Made by a program: the position numbers and the translations under genes. Of a DNA stretch of 21,625 nucleotides, positions 12,138 through 19,800 are shown piece by piece (position 1 is the first letter of the stretch; every line of letters starts with the position of its first letter). The DNA lies in contig JBOGZD010000046.1 in NCBI GenBank assembly GCA_050697155.1, positions 1-21,625 of the forward strand, given 5' to 3'. Below the pieces are notes generated by a model, which was given only the letters and a program-made list of their open reading frames with translations, did not search any database and was not told the origin of the DNA. The stretch comes from JBOGZD01 sp050697155 (GTDB lineage Bacteria > Actinomycetota > Thermoleophilia > Solirubrobacterales > 70-9).

Positions 12138-14305
12138 CCCTTGACGACCACCTTCTCGCAGTTGCCGGAGACCTTGTCCTTGGCGTCGACAGTGGCGCGG
12201 TCGTTGCCGCCGCCACAGTTGACCTTGTCGCGCTTCGCGTCGACGGCGTTGATCTTGTCGCGGCCGCCGCCGCCCTTGAGCTTGTCCTTGCCGGGGCCGC
12301 CGCGGAGCTTGTCCGGGCCGGCTCCGCCCTTGACCCTGTCCTTGCCCTCGCCGCCGTTCAGCCGGTCGGCGCCGCCCTGGCCCGAGAGCCGGTCCTTGCC
12401 GCCCTGGCCGCGCAGGATGTCTGCGCCACCCTGGCCGGCGAGGCGGTCCTTGCCGCCGCCGCCCTTGAGCCGGTCCGCGCCGGCCTGGCCGCGGAGGCGA
12501 TCCGCGCCGCCGCCGCCGTTGAGGCGATCGTCGCCGCCGCCGCCGGAGATCCGGTCGTTGCCGCCGTTGCCCTTGACCCGGTCGGCGCCGCCCTCCCCGT
12601 CGAGGCAATCGTCGCCCCCGAGCCCGTGGATCAGGTCGGCGCCCCCGCGGCCGAAGATCGCGTCGGAGCCCGCGGTGCCGGTCAGGGTGTCCTCGCCCGA
12701 GGTTCCCTCGATCTTCAGCACCGTCTCGCCCTGGCACCGGTCCTCGAAGTCGCCGGCCTGTAGCTCGGTCGAGCCGATGTCGGTGCCGTCCGATCCCGGG
12801 GCGTTGGCGACCGTGCCCAGGTCGCTGGTGCGCGCGAGCCCGCGCTGGTCGGTGGCGAGGCCGTTGGCGATCCCCTGATCCACCGCCGGGCTCGAGAGCG
12901 CCGGGAGGTGGGTCTGGGTCGGCCCGCCGTTGTTCGCGAGCGGACCGAGCGCCGGGTCGGCGCTGAAGATGTTCGAGCCCGCGGGGGTCTCGGTGATCTC
13001 GGCGTCGGCGGCGTTCTCGATCAGGCTGTGGCCGACGTCGAAGCCGTCGGTGAAACTCCCCTGTCCGAGGTCCGGCCCGAAGTCGGCGCTGTTGTTAGCG
13101 ACAATCGTCGAGGAGATCGCGACGGGTCCGTTGGGGACGTCGTCACCGCCGCCATCGTCGTCCTCGTAGAGGTAGACGCCGCCGCCGCCATAGTCGCCGT
13201 TGTCACCGGGGTCGAGCGCCGCCACGTTGTCGACGATGGTCGAGTTTCGGATCGTCGTCGTCTGGTCGTCGTAGAGGTAGTGGAAGTAGATCCCCCCGCC
13301 GTCGTAGTTGGCCTCGTTGCCCGAGATCGTCGTGTTCTCGATCAGCGTCGTGCCCTCGACGTCGTCGATGTAGGCCGCGCCGCCGTAGGAGGCACGATTG
13401 CCCGAGAAGGTGCTGTTGCCGATCGTCAGGTCGCCGTCCTCGATCTCGTTGACCTTGATCGCGCCGCCGTCGTCCTCAATGGCAGAGTTGCCGGAGAAGG
13501 TCGTGCTCTCGATCCGCACCCCGCCTTCGGCGTCGAGGTAGAGGGCGCCGCCTTCCCCGGAGTAGACGGTGTTGTCGGCGAAGACGCTGTTCTGGATCAC
13601 GACGTCGTCCTCGACCTGGCCGTCGTCCTGGGTGTTGTCGACGTAGACCGCCCCGCCCCTGCTGTTGGCCACATTGCCGGTGAAGACCGAGCCGGTGATC
13701 GTCAGCTTGCCTTCGTCGCTGTAGACGGCGCCCCCACCGCCGCCACTCTCGTTGCCAGTGAAGACCATGTTGGCGAGGGTCAGCGTCGCGCCCTCGGAGT
13801 CGAGCGCGCCGCCCGACCCGCCCTCGGAGCCCTCAGTCAGGGTGAGGCCGGAGATCGTCACCGGGTCATACTGGTCACCCTCGACGTCGGGAGCGACGTA
13901 GAAGATCCGCAGGTCGTCGTCGCCCGACACGGTGATCACGTTGGCGCCCGGGCCCTGGACCGTGACCTCCTCCTGCAGGTAGAGCGAGTCGTAGGGGCCG
14001 GAGTCGAGGGTGATCGTCCCGGTGAGCCCGGAGGCGAAGGTGATCGTGTCGGGGCCGTCGTTGTCGTTGGCCTCGTAGGTGGCCTCGCGCAGGGTGCAGT
14101 CGTCGTCGTCGCAGTTCTCGGTGGAAACGGTGTCGTCGAGCGAGTTGACCTCGAAGCTGTCGGCCTGCGCCGCCGGGGCGAAGAGGACGGTGGCGCCGAG
14201 CGCCGCGCCGGCGCTCGCGGCCACCTTTGCCCCGAGTCGTCGCGTCCGCCGCTGCTCCCGCTCGCTCTCCCGCGCGCGGCCCCTGTGCATTGAACGTGCG
14301 CTCAC
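12134..14305 (-). CDS. Secreted CSLREA/parallel beta-helix protein with RTX calcium-binding repeats
   Basis: This 723-residue protein has a basic N-region and a hydrophobic stretch ending at about residue 48 (APAAQA, then DSF), a likely signal peptide. CTLREATYEAND (70-81) marks a CSLREA-type N-terminal domain. Residues of about 90-480 repeat patterns such as GGALYLD, FSGNSA and TTISGNEA, typical of right-handed parallel beta-helices. The C-terminus holds 17 consecutive nonapeptides of the GGxGxDxLx type, many with Lys/Arg at position 7 or 5, then a Cys-containing cap (VNCGGGNDR to NCEKVVVKG). It should be exported and bind calcium; adhesion or wall association is inference. The GTG start at 14305 has GGGAGG 7 nt upstream; ATG 14290 is an alternative. 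It interrupts the rplKA-rplJL cluster on the same strand. Confidence 0.9.
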   Translation of the reverse strand: MSARSMHRGRARESEREQRRTRRLGAKVAASAGAALGATVLFAPAAQADSFEVNSLDDTVSTENCDDDDCTLREATYEANDNDGPDTITFASGLTGTITLDSGPYDSLYLQEEVTVQGPGANVITVSGDDDLRIFYVAPDVEGDQYDPVTISGLTLTEGSEGGSGGALDSEGATLTLANMVFTGNESGGGGGAVYSDEGKLTITGSVFTGNVANSRGGAVYVDNTQDDGQVEDDVVIQNSVFADNTVYSGEGGALYLDAEGGVRIESTTFSGNSAIEDDGGAIKVNEIEDGDLTIGNSTFSGNRASYGGAAYIDDVEGTTLIENTTISGNEANYDGGGIYFHYLYDDQTTTIRNSTIVDNVAALDPGDNGDYGGGGVYLYEDDDGGGDDVPNGPVAISSTIVANNSADFGPDLGQGSFTDGFDVGHSLIENAADAEITETPAGSNIFSADPALGPLANNGGPTQTHLPALSSPAVDQGIANGLATDQRGLARTSDLGTVANAPGSDGTDIGSTELQAGDFEDRCQGETVLKIEGTSGEDTLTGTAGSDAIFGRGGADLIHGLGGDDCLDGEGGADRVKGNGGNDRISGGGGDDRLNGGGGADRLRGQAGADRLKGGGGKDRLAGQGGADILRGQGGKDRLSGQGGADRLNGGEGKDRVKGGAGPDKLRGGPGKDKLKGGGGRDKINAVDAKRDKVNCGGGNDRATVDAKDKVSGNCEKVVVKG

Positions 14306-14332
14306 GTCTCGACCTCCCGGTCTCGACCTCCC
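14306..14332 (-). repeat. Tandem duplication of the RTX gene ribosome-binding site
   Basis: The 13-bp sequence GTCTCGACCTCCC occurs at 14306-14318 and 14320-14332. Read leftward this places GGGAGG twice, the nearer copy 7 nt from the GTG start, which supports that start. The duplicate gives a second, upstream Shine-Dalgarno-like site. Confidence 0.75.
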
Positions 14333-14430
14333 GTTATGTCGTCACAGCCTCTCGCTGTGCGCGTCCCCCCGAACGCGCACGACCCCCTACGGACCTCAAC
14401 CCGAAGCGAGCGCGCGGGTTGCGGTGCCGT
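14333..14430 (-). other. RTX gene upstream region with two hairpins
   Basis: This stretch, between the RTX scrap and the duplicated ribosome-binding site, holds an 8-bp perfect inverted repeat (GTGCGCGT 14357-14364 with ACGCGCAC 14373-14380) and a 6-bp one (AACCCG 14398-14403 with CGGGTT 14415-14420). Neither is followed by a T-run. They could end rplKA transcription or shape the RTX leader. I see no convincing promoter. Confidence 0.4.
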
Positions 14431-14472
14431 CTACCCCTTCACCACCTTCTCGCAGTTGGCAGAGACAGTCAA
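14431..14472 (-). pseudogene. 3'-end remnant of a second RTX-type gene
   Basis: Read leftward, right after the rplA stop, the bases encode LTVSANCEKVVKG and a TAG. This closely matches the end of the intact RTX gene (VSGNCEKVVVKG and TGA), including a 17-nt identical stretch around AACTGCGAGAAGG. No repeats, signal peptide or other gene body precedes it: rplA ends 9 bp before the matching frame begins. It is therefore a scar of a lost or partly duplicated RTX gene. The match is short but specific, since it reproduces the family C-terminal NCEKVV motif, the reading frame and a stop. Confidence 0.7.
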
Positions 14473-14481
14473 GGAGTGAGG

Positions 14482-15288
14482 CTAGGCCGAGGTCGTGGCG
14501 GGCTCGGCCGGCTCCGGCTCGTCCCCGCCGGCCTCGTCGCCGTCCTCGCCCGCGTCGTCGCCGCCGGCGCCCCCGCCCGCGAGGATCTCCGAGTCGCGGG
14601 TGCGGGCGGTGTCGACGCGGATCCCCGGGCCCATCGTCGCGGTCAGGGTGATCGAGAGCAGGTAGCGGCCCTTGGCCGCGGCCGGCTTGGCGCGCACGAT
14701 CTCGTCGACCACCGCGGCGTAGTTCTCGAGCAGCGCCCGCTCGTCGAAGCTCGCCTTGCCGATCGCCAGGTGGATCACGCCGCCGCGGTCGGTGCGGTAC
14801 TCGACCTTGCCGGCCTTCGCCTCGCCGACCGCCTTGGCGACGTCGTCGGTGACCGTGCCGACCTTCGGGTTCGGCATCAGGCCCTGCGGGCCGAGGACGC
14901 GGCCGAGCTTGGAGACGGTCGACCCCATCAGCGCCGGGGTCGCGATCGCCACGTCGAAGTCCATCCAGCCGCCCTCGATCCGCTCGGCGAGATCGCCGGC
15001 GCCGACGTGGTCGGCGCCCGCCTCGGTCGCGGCGCGGGCGGCGTCGCCCTCGGCGAAGACCGCGACGGTGACGTCCTTGCCGAGCCCGTTCGGCAGCGCC
15101 AGCGTGCCGCGCAGCTGCTCCTCGGCGTGGCGGACGTTGACCCCGAGGCGGATGTGGACCTCGACCGTCTCGTCGAACTTCGCCCCCGCGGTCTCCTTGA
15201 TCAGCGCGACCGCCTCGGCGGGCTCGTAGCGGTGGGCGCGATCGACCTTCTCGACCGCCTCCCGGAACCGCTTTCCGCGGCTACTCAT
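14482..15288 (-). CDS. rplA: 50S ribosomal protein L1
   Basis: This 268-residue L1 has an N-terminal domain with YEPAEAVALIKETAGAKFDETVEVHIRLG split into recognisable family pieces, the central domain (about 70-160) with VGAGDLAERIEGGWMDFDV, and the signature LGRVLGPQGLMPNPK with GTVT following. L1 binds 23S rRNA at the L1 stalk and often represses its own mRNA. About 35 residues beyond the usual 230 form an acidic Gly/Asp/Glu/Pro tail. The ATG at 15288 overlaps the rplK stop by 8 bp (ATGAGTAG), so the pair is translationally coupled. The stop is followed almost at once by the RTX gene remnant rather than by rplJ. Confidence 0.98.
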   Translation of the reverse strand: MSSRGKRFREAVEKVDRAHRYEPAEAVALIKETAGAKFDETVEVHIRLGVNVRHAEEQLRGTLALPNGLGKDVTVAVFAEGDAARAATEAGADHVGAGDLAERIEGGWMDFDVAIATPALMGSTVSKLGRVLGPQGLMPNPKVGTVTDDVAKAVGEAKAGKVEYRTDRGGVIHLAIGKASFDERALLENYAAVVDEIVRAKPAAAKGRYLLSITLTATMGPGIRVDTARTRDSEILAGGGAGGDDAGEDGDEAGGDEPEPAEPATTSA

Positions 15289-15706
15289 CGACCTCGACCC
15301 CCATCGAGCGCGCGGTGCCGGCGATGATCTTCGACGCCGCGTCGAGGTCGTTGGCGTTCAGGTCGGGCATCTTGCGCTCTGCGATCTGGCGCACCTGGGC
15401 GGCGCTGATCCGCCCCACCTTCTCGCGGTTGGGCTCACCCGACCCCTTTTCGATCCCGGCCGCCTCCTTGATCAGCACCGCCGCCGGCGGGGTCTTGGTG
15501 ATGAAGTCGAACGAGCGGTCCTCATAGACGGTGATCTCGACCGGAATGATCGTCCCGCGGTCCTGCTCGGTCTGGGCGTTGAACGCCTTGCAGAACTCCA
15601 TGATGTTGACCCCGTGCTGGCCGAGCGCGGGGCCGACCGGCGGCGCCGGGTTCGCGGCCGCGGCCGGGATCTGGAGCTTGATCATCGTGAGGACCTTCTT
15701 CGCCAT
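15281..15706 (-). CDS. rplK: 50S ribosomal protein L11
   Basis: This 141-residue L11 has the standard length. The N-terminal domain has IKLQIPAAAANPAPPVGPALGQ and GVNIMEFCKAFN; the C-terminal rRNA-binding domain has TPPAAVLIKEAAG and ends with KIIAGTARSMGVEV. It forms the GTPase-associated stalk base with L10/L12. The ATG at 15706 is supported by homology (MAKKV) but lacks a clear Shine-Dalgarno; the upstream TCCTCG bases are not purine-rich. It is the first gene of the leftward cluster, and secE-nusG, the usual upstream neighbours, are replaced by a divergent epimerase. Confidence 0.98.
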   Translation of the reverse strand: MAKKVLTMIKLQIPAAAANPAPPVGPALGQHGVNIMEFCKAFNAQTEQDRGTIIPVEITVYEDRSFDFITKTPPAAVLIKEAAGIEKGSGEPNREKVGRISAAQVRQIAERKMPDLNANDLDAASKIIAGTARSMGVEVDE

Positions 15707-15850
15707 CGGGTCGGCGAGGATAGCTAGCGGCCCGCGGCCGCGCGAGCCTGCGAGGACGACTGTTGGGCTGTCCTGCCTAAGTGGTCGTATAGGCCCCCTG
15801 GACAGGACAGCCGAGCGAAGTTCGGCTTATGAGAATTTCTCGGGTTAGCC
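15707..15850. promoter_or_regulatory. Divergent rplK/epimerase promoter region with long inverted repeat
   Basis: GGCTGTCCTG (15766-15775) and CAGGACAGCC (15803-15812) are perfect 10-bp inverted copies 27 bp apart. Between them lies CGTATAGG, which reads TATACG leftward (15791-15786) and TATAGG rightward, a possible -10 for either gene. A 6-bp hairpin AGCCGA/TCGGCT (15809-15814 with 15822-15827) and the AT-rich near-palindrome GAGAATTTCTC (15831-15841) follow on the epimerase side. No good -35 is seen. The repeat could be an operator flanking the promoter, or the stem of a leader RNA. Confidence 0.45.
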
Positions 15851-16840
15851 TTGCCGTCGGTGGCTCGCGTCTGCATCACCGGGGCCAGCGGCTTCATCGG
15901 GCGCACGCTCGCCGGGGCCTTTCGCGAGCGCGGCGCCGAGGTGGTCGGGGTCGATCGCGCCGCCGACCCGGAGGCCGGGGTCGTCGCCGGAGACATCTCG
16001 AGTCCGGGCCCATGGCAGGGCGTCGCCGAGGGCTGCGAGACCGTCGTCCACACCGCGGCCCTGGTCGGGATGCCCATCGACGACTCGGGGTTCTGGGAGG
16101 TGAACGTCCGCGGCACTCGTTTGGCGCTCGAGGCCGCCCGCGACGCGGGCGCCCAACGCTTTGTCCACCTGTCCTCGGTGGTCACCTTCGGGCTTGACTT
16201 CCCGGACGGCGTAGACGAGAGCTGGCCGGTGCGCACAACGGGCGTCGCGTACGTCGACACCAAGGTCGCGGCCGAGCAGGTGGCGCTCCAGGCGCACGCC
16301 GCGGGCGAGATCGAGGTGACGGTCATCCGCCCCGGCGACGTCTACGGCCCCGGATCGCGCCCGTGGACGATCCTGCCGCTCGAGCTCATCCGAGGGCGGC
16401 GCTTCGCGCTGCCCGCCCGCGGGCGAGGGATCCACAGCCCGGTCTACGTCGACGACTTGATCGACGGGATCATCCGCGCGAGCGAGGCCGAGCGCGCCTC
16501 CGGTCGGGTGATCACGCTGAGCGGCGGTGTCGGCGTCGAGACCCGCGACTTCTTCGCCGACTACGCGCGCATGCTCGGCCGCCGCCGGGTGCCGGCGGTG
16601 CCGACGCCGCTCGCGCTCGCCGGGGCGGCGCTCCAGGTCCGGATCGCCCGCGCCCGCGGCAAGGTCACCGAGTTGACCCCGGACGGTGTCCGCTATCTCG
16701 CCCTGCGCCGCGGGACCTACGGAATTGCGACCGCACGGGAGCTGCTCGAGTGGGCGCCCGCGGTCCCGATCGACGAGGGGATGGCGCGGACGGAGGCGTG
16801 GGCGCGGGAGCAGGGGCTCCTTCCTACGCGCACCTCGTGA
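15851..16840 (+). CDS. NAD(P)-dependent epimerase/dehydratase (extended SDR family)
   Basis: This protein of 329 residues from TTG 15851 (326 from GTG 15860) is an extended short-chain dehydrogenase/reductase. The Rossmann motif GASGFIG lies at 11-17. The catalytic YVDTK has Y134 and K138, with S108/S109 in HLSSV as the probable third catalytic residue. RPGDVYGPGS (160-169) and VYVDDLIDGII (198-208) are typical of nucleotide-sugar epimerases and 3-beta-HSD-like proteins. The substrate cannot be named. No Shine-Dalgarno is clear before either start; GTG 15860 puts the first beta strand 3 residues in and is as plausible as the TTG. It is divergent from rplK and converges with the next gene across 25 bp that hold no evident terminator. 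Confidence 0.9.
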   Translation: MPSVARVCITGASGFIGRTLAGAFRERGAEVVGVDRAADPEAGVVAGDISSPGPWQGVAEGCETVVHTAALVGMPIDDSGFWEVNVRGTRLALEAARDAGAQRFVHLSSVVTFGLDFPDGVDESWPVRTTGVAYVDTKVAAEQVALQAHAAGEIEVTVIRPGDVYGPGSRPWTILPLELIRGRRFALPARGRGIHSPVYVDDLIDGIIRASEAERASGRVITLSGGVGVETRDFFADYARMLGRRRVPAVPTPLALAGAALQVRIARARGKVTELTPDGVRYLALRRGTYGIATARELLEWAPAVPIDEGMARTEAWAREQGLLPTRTS

Positions 16841-16865
16841 CACTCGGTTAGGACGCTCAAGTGGC

Positions 16866-19800
16866 TCAGCCGGGGCAGGTCGCCCTGTACTCCTGCTCGG
16901 GGACGATCTCCTCCCACTGCTCGGGGGTGAGGCCCCCGCCCACGACGGCGCACGCGTGGCTCCTCCAGGCGTCGGGATCGAGCTCCCAGCGGAACGCGCG
17001 CCCGTCCTCGTGGACCGCGAACAGGCGGCTGCCGTCGGGCGTGAAGCGTGCCGTCGTGTACGCGTCGGTCGTCGCGCCGGTAAGCGCAAGCGGCGAACCG
17101 ATCGGCTGCTGCGAGCCAACGTCCCAGAGTACGACCGCGCTGTCGGCGTGAGAGGTGGCCAGCGTTCGGCCGTCCGGGGAGAAGGCGACCGCGAGAGCGG
17201 TCGCTTCGCGTAGAGCGAGCGGCGCGCCGACCCGCCCCCAGTCGTCGGTCGCCCAGAGGAGGGCAGCGCCGTTGATCTGACCGCCGGCGAGCAGGCCGCC
17301 GTCGGGGGAGAACGCGACCGAGCGGACCTCGCCGTCGACGGGGAGCCTCGCGACGCGCTCGCCGCTTCCCACGTCGCGAATCTCGATGCCGTCGCGACCT
17401 TCCGCGAAGAACGTGCCGAACGGGATCGCCAGCCGCGAGCCGTCGGGGCTGAAGGCCAGCCCGAGCACGAAGGGAGGCAGGCGCAGTGGCGGGCCGGCCA
17501 ACTCGCCCCGGGCGAGGTCCCAGATCCGCACTGCGCCCCCAACCTCTGCCGCCGCCAGCAGATTGCCAGGACCGAAGGCCAGGGCCTGGACGTTGTGCGG
17601 ACTGTTCGCCGCGGGACCACGGGGGGAGCGCAGGAGCGGGCCGACGGCGCGCCCCGATCCCGCCTCCCAGACTCCGACGCCTCCGCCTCCACCTGCGACC
17701 GCGAGAGTGCGGCCGTCCGGTGAGTACTCGATCGCAAGCGCCGGCCGTCCCTCAAATGCCCTGAAGCCAGTGGTCCTGCGCAGCGTCTCGGCGTCGATCA
17801 GGTCGACCCTGCCGTCGAGCCTCGCGACGGCGAGCGTTCGCCCGTCGGGGCTGATCGCGAACGGTGGCGGGAACGCCTCCCCGGTCTCGTAGACGAATCC
17901 CGTCCGGAACGGCCGGCCCAACCTGCGGTCGCCGGCCACGTCCCAGATGATCACCTTGGGATCGCTACCGGCCGTGTAGAGGGTGCGCCCGTCGGGGCTG
18001 AAGACGTGCACCTCCGCATCACCGGCGTGGCCCTCGAAGGTCTCGGTTGGGACGCCGTCACTGACGTCCCAGATGATCACGTTCTCGCTGGCATCCCAGG
18101 TGGCGAGCGTTCGTCCGTCGGGGCTGAAGGCCCCGATGCCGAACGTCGCATCCACACCAATGAGGCGAGACGGTCTCACCCCGGCCGCCGCCCCGGCAAG
18201 CGTCCGCACCCGCCCGGAGGGGAGGTCGAGCAGGCGCAGGCTCCCGTCCGGGTCCTCGGCCGCGAGCGTGCGGCCGTCGGCGCTGATCCCCGCCGTGAGG
18301 GCGCCGACGCGATAGCGGCGGGCGACCCGCAGGGTCTCCGCGTCCACGGCGTACGTCGCCCTGTCGCTGGCAACGAGCAGGCGCCCATCCGGGCTCGACA
18401 TCGGCTGCGTGCTGGTGGAGCGCGGGGCGACCCGGACGGCCTTGCCCAGCGGCGTGGCCTCCCGGGCGTCGAAGCGACGCATGAACACATCCGTCTTCCG
18501 GTCGATGTCGCCGCCCGAGTAGGTGACGATCAAGCTCCGTCCGTCCGGATCGTAATTCGCCGTCTCGAAGAAGCCCACTCCGGCGCCGGCCGGATGCTGG
18601 TCGAGCGCGACCGAGCCGCGCACTCGCGCCGTACCCGCGTCGAGGATCTCGACGTATCCGGAGAGGAGGTCGCGGCTCGCGCTCCCGGCCAGCGCGAGCG
18701 AGTCGCCGCTCGGGTCGAATGCGAGGCTCCACACGACGCCCGGCGCCTGATGGTCGCCGATCGGGTCCCGCGTCTCGGTGTCGAAGAGGGTCACGGTGCC
18801 GTCGTCGTCACCGACCGCGAGCGTGCCTCCGTCGGGGCTGAGCGCACTCGATCTGATCGGGTCGCCGTCGCCGTTCAGGATCCCGATCGACGCGGGGCTG
18901 CGCAGGAGCGTCGAGAGGAGGTTGGAGCGGGTGGCCACCGAATCGTCAAGCGCGGCCCCCGCGCTGGCGAGCGCGAGCGCCTGGTCGAGGCGTTCCTCGT
19001 TGAGCGCCTCGGCCCCGAGCCGCTGAGCGTCGGCGACGGTGGCGGCGTCGCGCGCGCCCTGTCGCTCCGAGAGCGCGATCACCCCCGCGACCACGGCGGC
19101 GGCGAGCAGGACGCCGACGCCGGCGAGCAGCGCCGTAAGCCGGCGGTTCGTCCGGCGCTGGCGCTCGGCCTCCCGCTCGCCCTCCTCCCGGCTCGCCCCG
19201 AGGAACTCGCGCTCGAGCTCGTTCAGCTCGCCGCGGTGCCCGGCGGCCCAGTCGAGCGTCGAGGCGAGCCGCGCGCCGCGGTAGAGCTCGCCCGGCTCGC
19301 GGCCCGAGTCGCGCCAGGACTTTGCGGCGTCGATCAGGTGGTGGCGAAGGCGACGGCCCTCGGCGTCCGCCTCGAGCCAGTCGCGAAGCCGCGGCCACTC
19401 GTCCAGGAGCGCCTCGTGGGCGACCTCGACCGCGCCCTCGTCGACGGTGAGCAGGCGGCCCTCGGTGAGCACCGAAAGCGCGGTCGCCGCGTCCTGGTCC
19501 CGCTCGGTCTCGAGCTCGTCGAGCGACACGCGGCGGCGCACCGGGGTCCCGCCCTCCTCCGAGTCCGAGCCCGCGAGCCGCAGGAGCATCGCCCGGGCGC
19601 GGCGGCGCTGGGGCTCGGTAAGCCGCGCGTACGCCGTCTCGGCCAGGCGCGCGACGGCGCCGTCGACGCCGCCGCTCTGCGCGTAGGCGTCGTATCCGAG
19701 CGTCCGGCCGCTTCGCCGGTGCCAGAGCTCGAGCAGGGCGGTGGAGAGCAGCGGCAGCCCGCCGGGCCGTCCCGCGACGTCTCCGATCAGCGCCGCGACC

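Noticed and set aside
12138..12737. Long Arg/Gly-rich frame running through the RTX repeats on the same strand
   Set aside because: It is a shifted reading of the repetitive glycine-rich RTX code. Only the part past the RTX stop (11997-12137) was kept, as a weak small ORF.
12134..14305. Toxin (hemolysin) call for the RTX protein
   Set aside because: RTX-type repeats occur in many exported proteins. No pore-forming or enzymatic toxin domain and no type I secretion genes are seen, and a Sec-type signal peptide is present instead.
15724..16326. 200-codon minus-strand frame opposite the epimerase
   Set aside because: It is antisense to a gene with clear Rossmann and YxxxK motifs, and its Ser/Thr/Ala-rich composition looks like a shadow.
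16841..16865. Bidirectional terminator between the epimerase and the WD40 gene
   Set aside because: The 25-bp convergent gap shows no inverted repeat of useful length and no T-run.
15845..17755. 636-codon minus-strand frame across the epimerase and WD40 region
   Set aside because: It overlaps two well-supported genes in other frames and shows no domain.
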